NCBI GenBank assembly: GCA_002494645.1
Contig: DACE01000032.1
Coordinates: forward strand, 1 to 49,845
DNA length: 49,845 bases
Direction: 5' to 3'
From: Euryarchaeota archaeon UBA256
Lineage (GTDB): Archaea; Thermoplasmatota; Poseidoniia; Poseidoniales; Poseidoniaceae
Shown in pieces: positions 41,311 to 49,666 of this stretch (its first letter is position 1; each line of letters opens with the position of its first letter). The notes beneath the pieces are model-generated. The model searched no databases and was not told the DNA's origin. It was given only the letters and a program-made list of their open reading frames with translations. The position numbers and the translations under genes are program-made.

Positions 41311-43308
41311 ATGATGCAAAACGGAGTTAGTGGATGGTACGCACGCTTGGACCGCTGTCTTGCTGACCGCGAACAACAAATTGACATCTGGCTCCAAACT
41401 TGGGAGCAGTCCCTCAAATCCTTCCAACCAATCGCGGCCCTTCTCCCCGAAGACTGGCCCACTCTTCCCGCAAATCTTCTCACTGATCCAGGCCACGTCT
41501 TGGACCATCTTCTCGCTCGGCATGATGCTGAGTCCGACGGCCGCTCTCCTCGCGGCGCCCATCCAACTCCACCTCGTCTGGCCGACGCCGTCATCGCCTC
41601 TGAAATGAAAGAGACGCTGGTGAACCCAAAGAAACCCGTTCAACAATCCAACTTCCTCATGAGTAATCTCCCTCCTGGCTTCCGTCAACACGTCGAGCAA
41701 CTCAACCTCCCCAAGGCAAGCCAAGACAATGAAGTGGACGACCAAGCCGAACAGGCTGCGGTTGAGAAGGGCCTCCGTACGATGAGCGGCATCCCTCTTC
41801 CGGTTGCTGACACCGCAGCTGGCGGTGGCCTGTTCCACGCACGCTTGATTCGCCGCCATGCAGATGCGCATGAAGAAGCAGACCCCGAAATGAAGAAAGA
41901 AGACACACGCCGATTGTTTTCCAACATCCAGTTGCTGGACATCAACGAACTCGTCGTTGAGAGCACGAAGGTTCGTCTTTTGCTTGAATCGATACGCCAC
42001 GAATTGGTAAGCTTCGGCCCTGAAACCCCTGGGAAAATTTCCCGCAAAGAAATGGAAACTCTTCTTGACCTCGGCGTCTTACAGGGTGACGCTCTACAGG
42101 GCCAGTGGCCATGGGACCAGGCCCCACAACTCATCCTTACCAACCCTCCTTGGTTGCGAATCAAGGACCGATTCCGAGGCATGGATGATGGAAGTCGTTT
42201 GCGTAAAGAACTCGGTGAACAATTACGAGGCATCATGGATGATGATTCTCCAAGATTTTCAACGATGCGAGGGAACGTCAACTTGTATCGCCTCTTCATT
42301 GAACGAAGTTTGCAAATCCTATCATCGGGTGGTCGCCTTCGTTTGGTGGCTCCTGATAGTTTGCTTCGTGAGCAATCCTCACATCCACTTCGTGAACTCT
42401 TGGTCAAGCAACACGGATGGACTCAGGTGTGGGCCATTGAAGAAGCCAACCTCCTTTTCCCCGGCATGACCCAAGGCGTCGTTGTCCTTGGCATCACCGC
42501 CAACGGAGAGCACCAACCGCTCAACATTCACGGCCCCATCACTCGCTCTGATTTGCGCCGTGACGGTGGTGGCTTGTCCAGCAGAGTGCCTGTGTTTGAA
42601 CTCAAAGAAGAGCGTTGGGTGGGATGGGCACGTGACACGTGGGCCGTTCCCCGACTCCCTCGAGACCGAGTTGAGCGAAAATACACGCTTGAAGTTCTTG
42701 ACCGCCTCGCAACCTTGCCCCGCTTGAGTGATGAACATCATCCCTTGACCACCAACAGTCGCCAAGTTCGTGTTCGCGTTGGTGAAATCGACCAAACTGC
42801 TCACGCAAATTATATCGAAACCTGGGTCAAGGGTAAGCGGAGTCGTCCCTTCATCCGCGGTGTGCACTTTTCTGAAAATGATGAAGGGAATGTCTTCATC
42901 CGCCATCCTGCCTTCCGCACCGACATTCCTTCTCGAGCCAGTGAGCGACAACTGGCCATGTGGACGGGTGACCATCAACCAAAATTCGGCCCTCGACTTG
43001 CATGCCAAGCGATTGTTAACGCGCACCAAGAACGCCGTCTTCGCTGGGCCGTGATCCCGGAAGGAAGTGTTCTGGGCAATAGCGTGAACCACATTGAACT
43101 CCACCAAGACATTCAGACACGGCTCGTTGAAGAACATGAAAACTTCGAAGAAGGTTTGGCCTGGCTCTGTTCCTTCCTCAACAATCATGATTTGGACGAG
43201 TGGGCTCGTGCTTGGGCAGCCAACAACAATGTCAACAATTACGAATTGGAAATGCTTCCTGTTGAGTTGCCACCGTCTTTTCCGAATTTCAGTACTCTCG
43301 CCCGTTGA
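41311..43308 (+). CDS. N6-adenine DNA methyltransferase-like protein, no nuclease domain seen
   Basis: About 665 residues. GAHPTPPRLADAVIAS resembles the N-terminal substrate-loop motif of type IIG and BREX-type methyltransferases. ADTAAGGGLFHARLI is SAM motif I (usually DPACGSG). LILTNPPWLRIKDRFRG contains catalytic NPPW. NVNLYRLFIERSLQIL and GGRLRLVAPDSLL follow, as in Eco57I-like enzymes. The C-terminal half has the look of a target-recognition region. No PD-(D/E)XK nuclease or helicase is visible here or in flanking genes. Self-methylation without restriction, or a regulatory or anti-phage role, are all possible. TTG and GTG codons just upstream are alternative starts. Confidence 0.82.
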   Translation: MMQNGVSGWYARLDRCLADREQQIDIWLQTWEQSLKSFQPIAALLPEDWPTLPANLLTDPGHVLDHLLARHDAESDGRSPRGAHPTPPRLADAVIASEMKETLVNPKKPVQQSNFLMSNLPPGFRQHVEQLNLPKASQDNEVDDQAEQAAVEKGLRTMSGIPLPVADTAAGGGLFHARLIRRHADAHEEADPEMKKEDTRRLFSNIQLLDINELVVESTKVRLLLESIRHELVSFGPETPGKISRKEMETLLDLGVLQGDALQGQWPWDQAPQLILTNPPWLRIKDRFRGMDDGSRLRKELGEQLRGIMDDDSPRFSTMRGNVNLYRLFIERSLQILSSGGRLRLVAPDSLLREQSSHPLRELLVKQHGWTQVWAIEEANLLFPGMTQGVVVLGITANGEHQPLNIHGPITRSDLRRDGGGLSSRVPVFELKEERWVGWARDTWAVPRLPRDRVERKYTLEVLDRLATLPRLSDEHHPLTTNSRQVRVRVGEIDQTAHANYIETWVKGKRSRPFIRGVHFSENDEGNVFIRHPAFRTDIPSRASERQLAMWTGDHQPKFGPRLACQAIVNAHQERRLRWAVIPEGSVLGNSVNHIELHQDIQTRLVEEHENFEEGLAWLCSFLNNHDLDEWARAWAANNNVNNYELEMLPVELPPSFPNFSTLAR

Positions 43309-43353
43309 ACGGGTGATTTGAGCGAAAATTTTTCCGAAATGTGGGTGAGTATA

Positions 43354-43370
43354 CCGATATTTTATATCGG
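43354..43370 (+). promoter_or_regulatory. 17-base perfect palindrome with TATA core upstream of the THEP1-type gene
   Basis: CCGATAT and ATATCGG flank TTT. The TTTATAT core is TATA-like, which would give a start near 43390 and a leader of about 28 bases carrying GGAGGG. A repressor binding here would block TBP. It could instead be the terminator hairpin of the methyltransferase gene ending at 43308. Confidence 0.5.
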
Positions 43371-43418
43371 ACTTCTGCATAGATTAACGCGTAGGGCTCT
43401 TCGGAGGGCATGTAAAAA

Positions 43419-44000
43419 ATGGGCATTCATCCAAAAATAGGTATTACAGGCCTCCCCCGAAGTGGAAAATCCGCTGTCATGGAAAAGGTCCTTGACATGT
43501 TGTCCGATGAGCGGACGCGTGAAATCACCCTGCGCGGCGGTTCGACAGAGAATCCAATCCTCGGAGGTCTTCGAACCGAACCTCTCCTCGAAAATGGAGA
43601 GCGTATGGGCTACAAGGTGATTGATTTGGTTTCAGGGGAAGAAGGGACCATCGCTCACAAGAGCATCGATTCCCGGCTTCGTGTTCTCGGTTATGGACTC
43701 GATCTTGAAGAATTGAATCGAGTCGCCATACCCGCGATTGATTATGCCCAGCACAATTGTGAAGTTTTGGTCATTGACGAAATTGGCAAGTTTTCGGTTG
43801 AATCAGAAGCCTTTGTCAATGCCGTACGTAGTGCTTTGGAAGTCGACATGCCGACCTTATTGACCTTGCACAAAAAGAGTCGTCACCCACTACTTCAGGA
43901 CATTCGCCGTCGTGACGACGGGCGGATATTGGAAGTCACGCCCGTGAACAGAGCACTTTTGCCCTATAAGATTCACAAATTGATGCGTGAAACCTATTGA
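43419..44000 (+). CDS. THEP1-type nucleoside triphosphatase
   Basis: 193 residues. KIGITGLPRSGKSAV is the P-loop (11-18) and CEVLVIDEIGKF the Walker B with the following Glu. The family (THEP1/NTPase_1, archaeal and eukaryotic) hydrolyses NTPs, and its biological role is unsettled. GTIAHKSID and LTLHKKSRHPLLQDIRRRDD follow the family order. A GGAGGG site lies 10 bases before the start, and a leaderless form is therefore unlikely. It has its own palindromic promoter. Confidence 0.88.
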   Translation: MGIHPKIGITGLPRSGKSAVMEKVLDMLSDERTREITLRGGSTENPILGGLRTEPLLENGERMGYKVIDLVSGEEGTIAHKSIDSRLRVLGYGLDLEELNRVAIPAIDYAQHNCEVLVIDEIGKFSVESEAFVNAVRSALEVDMPTLLTLHKKSRHPLLQDIRRRDDGRILEVTPVNRALLPYKIHKLMRETY

Positions 44001-44051
44001 GACGTATCGCTCCATCGGTTATTTCATCCGTAAAGACAGGCTGGGTCAGCC

Positions 44052-44399
44052 ATGCACCCCCCAGCAATAGCGATGACTCGGTTGTTGTACGGAACCGCTG
44101 CCGGTTTGATTTTGGGCGTGGGGTTTGCACTTCAAGCTGAGCGAGTGACCCTTGCTGAGCCTTCCTTTGCTCACGGTTTTTCACTCATCGCTGGACTCTG
44201 CTTTACCTCCGCTTGGTTGCTTTCTCAAGGGAAAGGCCCCTTGGCTCGCCACTTCTCCAGTGAATCGGATGAGGCGATGGCAACACGAGTGAAAAATGAG
44301 GTTGAAGAAATCCAACGGTCCGAAGACGTGAATGCAAAGTGGGCGCACCTTGAGGCGAAAGTCTTGAGCTCAGAAGTGGAAAGAGGCGAGGAGGAGTGA
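44052..44399 (+). CDS. small two-TM membrane protein
   Basis: 115 residues (or 108 from a second ATG at 44073). Two hydrophobic helices (LLYGTAAGLILGVGFAL and HGFSLIAGLCFTSAWLL) precede a charged helical tail (NEVEEIQRSEDVNAKWAHLEAK). Unknown family. It overlaps the next gene by a GTGA, so the two are translationally coupled. Confidence 0.68.
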   Translation: MHPPAIAMTRLLYGTAAGLILGVGFALQAERVTLAEPSFAHGFSLIAGLCFTSAWLLSQGKGPLARHFSSESDEAMATRVKNEVEEIQRSEDVNAKWAHLEAKVLSSEVERGEEE

Positions 44400-44911
44400 G
44401 TCGCATTGCTGATTGGTGGCTCAAACTCTGGGCTGTTTCACTTGGAATGATTCTTCTTGCTGGGTCTGAAAGTCCAAGCAATGGAATCAATGCAGCCTTT
44501 ATGTGCGGTTGTGGAATGTTCCTGATTCTTCCCATCGCCATGCGCACCCAATCAAAGACACCAACAGTGCGAATACCGGGAGGAAACGAACCCGTTGGCG
44601 GACCTGCACCTGGTACAATGGAAGCTCGAATCATCGAGGCTCGTCAACTCGAACAGGCGAATGAATACGCCAAAGCTGCGAAGGCCTACTACGACCTTGG
44701 TATGTTTCCAGAAGCCGCACGGGCTGGAACGTTGCAAATGGAAATTGACCCCTCCACCACTGTCTACATCGGTAGTGTGGGCGACACCATCATTCAAGAT
44801 TCAGTCGTGATGAATCCCGATGGTCAAGGCCACGGCTCCAAATGCAAACGTTGTGGACAAGGTATTCAGACGGATTGGAGCACCTGTCCATTTTGTACCT
44901 CACCTCTTTGA
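44396..44911 (+). CDS. membrane protein with C-terminal zinc ribbon
   Basis: 171 residues, GTG start overlapping the previous stop, preceded by GAGGAGG. Two N-terminal TM helices (to about residue 50) are followed by a helical segment (ARIIEARQLEQANEYAKAAK) that resembles a TPR-like helix pair. The C-terminus is CKRCGQGIQTDWSTCPFC, a four-Cys zinc ribbon. The combination suggests a membrane-tethered adaptor. No homologue recognised. Confidence 0.75.
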   Translation: MSRIADWWLKLWAVSLGMILLAGSESPSNGINAAFMCGCGMFLILPIAMRTQSKTPTVRIPGGNEPVGGPAPGTMEARIIEARQLEQANEYAKAAKAYYDLGMFPEAARAGTLQMEIDPSTTVYIGSVGDTIIQDSVVMNPDGQGHGSKCKRCGQGIQTDWSTCPFCTSPL

Positions 44912-44967
44912 GAACGAATCGGTGGATTCATGAGCGTCCTGCACCTCCAAACTTTTGAGGCGAGGTC

Positions 44968-45351
44968 ATGAGCGAAGTCCCCGATGGATTGTATTACACC
45001 AAAGAGCACGAATGGATGCGAGTTGAAGGCGACACTGTCACCATTGGCATCACCGATCACGCACAAGAAATGCTCACCGATATCGTGTACATTGAACTGC
45101 CAGAAGAAGGGGACGTTGTTGGCGACATGGGCGAATTTGCAGTGGTTGAATCAGTCAAGTCTGCTTCCCCAATTTTTGCACCCCTCAGTGGAACGATTAC
45201 TGGCGTGAACATGGACCTCGAGGATGCTCCTGAACTCATGAATACATCCCCTTACGACGAGGGGTGGATTGTCAAAATGACCTTGGATCATCCAGATGCT
45301 GTGTCGGCCTTAATGGATGCAGCCGCCTACAAATCTGAAATCGGCGAGTGA
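44968..45351 (+). CDS. gcvH: glycine cleavage system H protein
   Basis: 127-residue lipoyl carrier. YYTKEHEWMRVEGDTVTIGI, DIVYIELPEEGDVV and VVESVKSASPIFAPLSG are the GcvH motifs; K64 in ESVKSAS carries the lipoate. SPYDEGWIVKM completes it. In the glycine cleavage system it shuttles the aminomethyl group between P, T and L proteins, none of which are in the window. Lipoate also serves the AceE system. GAGGCGAGG lies before the start. The stop overlaps the RNase HI start (GTGA). Confidence 0.96.
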   Translation: MSEVPDGLYYTKEHEWMRVEGDTVTIGITDHAQEMLTDIVYIELPEEGDVVGDMGEFAVVESVKSASPIFAPLSGTITGVNMDLEDAPELMNTSPYDEGWIVKMTLDHPDAVSALMDAAAYKSEIGE

Positions 45352-45896
45352 GCCATTTGACTCCATCTCCGTATTGGAGTCTTTACGTTGACGGGTCTTG
45401 CTTGGGAAATCAGAATGTGGATGAACACACTCCAGCAGCGTGGGGCTTGGTCGTTATCACAGGGGATTCAGGTCTCGGAAAAGGTTCTGGTGAGCTCCAG
45501 CATGAGCAAGCAGGATTGGTCATCACATCACCCACTGAACCCGGTTTCATTGGAGCAGAAGTTGGTTCAAACAATACCGCTGAATTGAGTGGTTTCGCTG
45601 CTGCGCTTCGTTGGCTGCTCATCGAAGGAGGAAATGAAGCCGCCGTGATTCGAGCCGATTCCACCTATGCAGGCAACCTTGCAAGCGGTGTATGGAATGC
45701 CAAAGCCAACCGCGCACTCGTCGCTCAAGTTCAGGAACTTTGGAGTGAAGTGTCGGCCCTGCGTCCATTAACTTGGTCTCACGTCAAGGCGCACCGAGGT
45801 CATCGGTGGAATGAGCGTGCTGACCACATTGCGCTGCGCTGCGCTCAAGGTGAACTTCCAGAACCGCTTTCGTTTTGGAAGCCGGGTCAACGCTGA
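45348..45896 (+). CDS. rnhA: ribonuclease HI
   Basis: Cleaves RNA in RNA-DNA hybrids. Acidic active-site residues are D15 (LYVDGS), E79 (NNTAELSG), D104 (RADSTYAG) and D159 (NERADHIA), with H149 in VKAHRGH. Length 182 is slightly longer than E. coli RNase HI (155); a 20-residue insert follows the first strand. GTG start overlapping the gcvH stop. Type 1 RNase H is less common than RNase HII in archaea. Confidence 0.92.
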   Translation: MSHLTPSPYWSLYVDGSCLGNQNVDEHTPAAWGLVVITGDSGLGKGSGELQHEQAGLVITSPTEPGFIGAEVGSNNTAELSGFAAALRWLLIEGGNEAAVIRADSTYAGNLASGVWNAKANRALVAQVQELWSEVSALRPLTWSHVKAHRGHRWNERADHIALRCAQGELPEPLSFWKPGQR

Positions 45897-46756
45897 TGGT
45901 TGAGGCGTCGCTGCAACCACGCCACCATCGCTTCGGACAAATCAGGTCGGCGAAGAGCATGGTCAATTTGCGCCTGTAGCCAGAGAATTGGCGAGCCCGA
46001 ATCGTACCATTGGGTTTCTTCTAACACGAAGCCGTGAAGGATGCCTTCGTTCATCCAATGTTCTTGCAGTGCAATGGTTTGAAGGTCACCGTGAAGCGCA
46101 TATGAATACGTTTGCAGCAGGGTTTGAGTTGTTGCTGGGAAGACATATCGTCCGCACAGAGCATAACGGCTTGGCGCCGACGAGAGACTTGGTTTTTCAA
46201 CGATCGCAGAGATTCGTGTCCCGTCCAAATCGACAATGCCGTAATGAACGACCTCTTCAGGCTCAACTTCCATCAAGGCCACCGTCGGCCCGCCGTTTTT
46301 GTGGTAGGCATCGACCAAGTGACGGGAGGCTTTTGATGCTTGGTAAGCAGTGGTTGGAGCGTGGACATCCATCAGCAAATTATCACCCAACATGATGAGC
46401 ATCGGTCCGTTGATGGCATCAAGTGCCGCTTCTATGGCGTTACCCACGCCCTTTGGCTCAAGTTGAATATGCGTATGAAGTTCAAGCCCCTCGGCGATGT
46501 TGAAGAGTGTTGCATCAATGTCGTCACGGTAGGCGGCAAGATCAGACTGGTCAGCAAAAAACCCATCCAAGGACTTGGTGGGTGAAAGAACGACGTGAAG
46601 GCGTTCAATATTGGCAGCTTTCGCCTCCATAACGAGGTGAGTGAGCAAAGGTACATCCACGAGAGGAAGGGTTTCCTTCGGCTGAAGGGCGCTAACTGGA
46701 AACATACGAGTCCCCAATCCAGCCGCTACAAGGATGGCGTCACGAACCCGCTCCAT
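45887..46756 (-). CDS. galU: UTP--glucose-1-phosphate uridylyltransferase-like (GalU family)
   Basis: 289 residues. ILVAAGLGTRMFPVSALQPKETLPL is the nucleotide-binding signature of GalU (written in part). MLIMLGDNLL holds the metal Asp, and AIVEKPSLSSAPSRYALCGRYVF matches the GalU substrate segment. WYDSGSPILWLQAQ closes the core. Product probably UDP-glucose or UDP-N-acetylglucosamine. It could supply the activating step missing from the acetyltransferase at 10677, an inference. The start at 46756 sits opposite the gene at 46808. Confidence 0.85.
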   Translation of the reverse strand: MERVRDAILVAAGLGTRMFPVSALQPKETLPLVDVPLLTHLVMEAKAANIERLHVVLSPTKSLDGFFADQSDLAAYRDDIDATLFNIAEGLELHTHIQLEPKGVGNAIEAALDAINGPMLIMLGDNLLMDVHAPTTAYQASKASRHLVDAYHKNGGPTVALMEVEPEEVVHYGIVDLDGTRISAIVEKPSLSSAPSRYALCGRYVFPATTQTLLQTYSYALHGDLQTIALQEHWMNEGILHGFVLEETQWYDSGSPILWLQAQIDHALRRPDLSEAMVAWLQRRLNHQR

Positions 46757-46778
46757 GAATGGTCTGAGGGGGCACAGG

Positions 46779-46786
46779 CTTTCAAG
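46779..46786. promoter_or_regulatory. shared TATA-like element between divergent starts
   Basis: CTTTCAAG is centred at 46782.5, within a base of the midpoint of the two divergent ATGs (46756 minus, 46808 plus), about 26 bases from each. Weak as a TATA box. Confidence 0.3.
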
Positions 46787-46807
46787 CGTGACCATCTAGG
46801 CGAGGCT

Positions 46808-47221
46808 ATGGAAGGGAAAACGAGTCCCGTTCTGTTGGCCGTGGCAGGTGCCATCTTGGTCGGTCAAACATTCACAGGACTTGCTCCTGCAGGTCCTTGG
46901 GCTTCCGAATCGTTTTCTCGCGGCGTATTAGGGCTGGCGGGCTTCGTCTGCTTGTACTTGGCTTGGTTTTCAATGACCTTTGGACGACTTGGAGTTGCGC
47001 CGACGATGAACCTCTGGAAGAGTCCCCAAACATCCTGGCTCAATGTCGTCATCTTCGGCCTTGCATGCTTGGTAGCTACTCGCCTCATTGTTCACGTCGA
47101 TTCCAACAACTTTTTCCCCGTCCCTTCCGGATTGGTGCTTTCCCTCATTGGAACCTTAGCCATCATGAACGGACTGTATGTGTGGGCCGTTTCAAAAGGC
47201 CCGCTTCTTGAAGAAGAATAG
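46808..47221 (+). CDS. four-TM membrane protein
   Basis: 137 residues with about four hydrophobic helices (VLLAVAGAILVGQTFTGLA, VLGLAGFVCLYLAWFSMTF, NVVIFGLACLVATRLIV, GLVLSLIGTLAIMNGLYVWA). Charged ends. Unknown function. The start at 46808 is used because the extended frame to the left lies within the GalU-like gene on the opposite strand. Confidence 0.72.
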   Translation: MEGKTSPVLLAVAGAILVGQTFTGLAPAGPWASESFSRGVLGLAGFVCLYLAWFSMTFGRLGVAPTMNLWKSPQTSWLNVVIFGLACLVATRLIVHVDSNNFFPVPSGLVLSLIGTLAIMNGLYVWAVSKGPLLEEE

Positions 47222-47223
47222 GT

Positions 47224-48750
47224 CTAATCTTCGTCCAACGTATTGAGGGCATCATCGAGATTGGGTAATTCCGATGGCGCTTCTTTCGTTGACTGGTGAA
47301 CGCTACGAACTGAGGAGGTTGGTTGCTCCCCCTCGCCCACAAGCCATGCTTTCCAGGCTTCCGCACGCCCGGAACGACGAAGTTCAAGGGGTTGCCAAAG
47401 AGGTTCGAGGTCGGCTTCAAGGTCGTGCAATGCTTTGACTTGGCGCGCGAAATGGTCGGCAGCGACTTCCTCCATTCGCAGTAAAAGTTCGCGGAGTCGG
47501 GTTCGAACGACTTCGTCACCGTCTCGCCAAAGTGCGATCAGAATTCCGCGTTCATCAGCGGGGTCGTAATCGATGTATTCACGAAGATTAGGGACAAGAT
47601 TGCGGCGAACGATTGGAAGAGGGTGGGTGACCAATTGATTCAACCGGTCGGCCCACTGGTCTTTGTCGAGGTATTTGACATCGCCAACGGTCGCACTTGC
47701 TGCAGCAAGGACACCCTCGTCTGAGGAGTTGAGCATGTCGTCAAGAAAGGGAAGTGCATCCCATCCCAAGCGACGAAAGAGCCGCGTGAGTACATCGGCC
47801 ATAGCCCGCTGAACCAGTGTCTCCTCTCGTCCGTGAAGGCGTTGCGCCAACTGATGGCCAAAATCACGGTCGGCCTCAATGGATTTTGCCAAACATAAGG
47901 TGACTTTGTTAGCGACTTCGCCTTCAGTATCGAGCGCTCGGCGCATGAGGATTTCTTTGAGGCCGAGAGGGTCGATGAGATTCTTTCGTTCAAGCAACAG
48001 ACGTACCCATTCCATGAGCAAGAGACGGCGGTCAAGCGAGCCGTTCTCAAGGCGTTCGAGCAGCCAGCGAGCCGCTTCAACACCTTGTTCGTGAGCGATA
48101 ACCGCTGTTGACATTCGCGGCACTACAGCGTGGGGGTTCCAGTCCATATGCTGTGGGCCTGCGTCAGGTTGTGTATGCCATGTGCCCGGCCGTTCAGCCA
48201 ATGCAATGGATTCAACCAAATGATACCCCTGATGTACGGGCTGGCCGTAGGGGACTGTCGCTAATCCATTCACTAAGGCGATACTGAGCCACCAGCGGTC
48301 GGTGTTCGGAGCATGAGGGTCAAAGGCTTGGGCGAGCCAGTCGGTTGCAATGAGGAAAAGAAGTCGATGGGCGACTTCATCCATACGGCGTGATAACCAT
48401 TTTTGGTGAACTTCAAAAGGGTCATCACTGAGATTCATTCGGTGCGGGACAATCAGGTCGACCACCGTGTTAAGGTGACGGTCAAACATGCCACGGTCGA
48501 TGTTGAGAATACCCAAGCCTTGTTCGAACAAATGATGCGGCGAGGTTGGAGCAATTGGAGGAAAATCCGGGTCGCTCATGGGTGGTTCAGGAAGCGGCCA
48601 AGCTTCCGTTCCTCGCTCCAGGGCTTCAACCAATCCCGTAGCGACCCGCTCAAAGGCGGTATCCGATATTTTTGTTCGGCTTTTGCTCACGCTCTTCACC
48701 GGACCCGCAGACGCTTGCAATCGAAACGTGTTCTCAAATGTCCAACTCAA
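47224..48750 (-). CDS. large helical-repeat protein (HEAT-like), function unknown
   Basis: 508 residues, nearly all helical and without TM. Repeating helical pairs, for example VQRAMADVLTRLFRRLGWDA, LPFLDDMLNSSDEGVLAAASA and VTHPLPIVRRNLVPNLREYI, suggest HEAT-like repeats. The N-terminus has a Pro-rich segment. It begins with a TTG inside the last 17 bases of tfb, so it is probably coupled to it; an ATG at 48579 is an alternative start. No family recognised. A scaffold role near the transcription factor is only a positional inference. Confidence 0.72.
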   Translation of the reverse strand: MSWTFENTFRLQASAGPVKSVSKSRTKISDTAFERVATGLVEALERGTEAWPLPEPPMSDPDFPPIAPTSPHHLFEQGLGILNIDRGMFDRHLNTVVDLIVPHRMNLSDDPFEVHQKWLSRRMDEVAHRLLFLIATDWLAQAFDPHAPNTDRWWLSIALVNGLATVPYGQPVHQGYHLVESIALAERPGTWHTQPDAGPQHMDWNPHAVVPRMSTAVIAHEQGVEAARWLLERLENGSLDRRLLLMEWVRLLLERKNLIDPLGLKEILMRRALDTEGEVANKVTLCLAKSIEADRDFGHQLAQRLHGREETLVQRAMADVLTRLFRRLGWDALPFLDDMLNSSDEGVLAAASATVGDVKYLDKDQWADRLNQLVTHPLPIVRRNLVPNLREYIDYDPADERGILIALWRDGDEVVRTRLRELLLRMEEVAADHFARQVKALHDLEADLEPLWQPLELRRSGRAEAWKAWLVGEGEQPTSSVRSVHQSTKEAPSELPNLDDALNTLDED

Positions 48751-49666
48751 TGTTGAGGTTTTGAATTAATTCCTTGTATCGGTTACGGATGGTTACTTCA
48801 GTCACACCGGCAACTTCCGCAACTTCACGTTGTGTGCGACGCTTGCCACACAGAACTGATGCAATGTAGATGATGGAGGCAGCAATACCGGTTGGCCCAC
48901 GGCCACTGGTCAATTCCTTCTCCTGAGCCGCCTTGATGAGTTCGTAGGCTTTCGCTTCTACATCAGCATCCAATCCAAGGCCTGAACAGAATCTGGAAAT
49001 GTAATCTTCTGGGCCTGTAGGCATGATTTTCATTTTAAGTTCACGGACCATGAATCGGTAGGTTCGTCCGATTTCCTTGCGACCCGTTCGAGAAGCTTGT
49101 CCGATTTCATCAAGAGTTCGGGGCACTCCACATTGACGGCAGGCTGCATAGAGAGATGCTGCTGCAACGCCTTCAATCGAGCGTCCACGAATCAGGCGCT
49201 TGTCAACTGCTTTCTTGTAGTTCACAGCCGCTGCTTCGCGAACAGATTTTGGAAGTTCCAATCGACTGGCCATACGGTCAAGTTCAGCCAAAGCCATGGC
49301 CAGGTTGCGCTCGGTTGCATTGCTAACACGGCTTCGCTTCTGCCATTTACGCATTCGATAAAATTGAGATCGGTATCTTGAATTAATTGTTTTACCCGAA
49401 TAGTCCTTATTTTGCCAGTCAATATCCGTAGACAATCCCTTGTCGTGAAGCATAACGGTCATAGGTGCACCAGTACGGGCTCGCTGGTCTCCTTGTTCTG
49501 GAGAAAAGACACGCCACTCTGCGCCTTGATCGATGACGTTGTCTTCCAACACCAAACCACAGTCGTCACAAACGACTTCACCGCGCGTTTCGTCCCTCGA
49601 TAGTGAGCGACTTCCACAGTCGCTGCACTTCACAATATCTTCCACTTGTTGTTCATCCATTTTCAT
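48734..49666 (-). CDS. tfb: transcription initiation factor TFB
   Basis: Archaeal TFIIB homologue that bridges TBP-DNA and RNA polymerase. An N-terminal Zn ribbon uses C14, C17, C33 and C36 (KCSDCGSR and VVCDDCGLV). The B-reader/linker region contains GAEWRVFSPEQGDQRART. Two cyclin repeats follow: RNLAMALAELDRMASRLELP to ASLYAACRQCGVPRTLDEI, and IMPTGPEDYISRFCSGLGL to KRRTQREVAEVAGVTEVTIR. Length 310 is standard. Another ATG two codons in would serve as well. Confidence 0.97.
   Translation of the reverse strand: MKMDEQQVEDIVKCSDCGSRSLSRDETRGEVVCDDCGLVLEDNVIDQGAEWRVFSPEQGDQRARTGAPMTVMLHDKGLSTDIDWQNKDYSGKTINSRYRSQFYRMRKWQKRSRVSNATERNLAMALAELDRMASRLELPKSVREAAAVNYKKAVDKRLIRGRSIEGVAAASLYAACRQCGVPRTLDEIGQASRTGRKEIGRTYRFMVRELKMKIMPTGPEDYISRFCSGLGLDADVEAKAYELIKAAQEKELTSGRGPTGIAASIIYIASVLCGKRRTQREVAEVAGVTEVTIRNRYKELIQNLNIELDI

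Noticed and set aside
46595..46807. Left extension of the four-TM protein
   Set aside because: It lies antisense inside the GalU-like coding region and carries no TM or domain.
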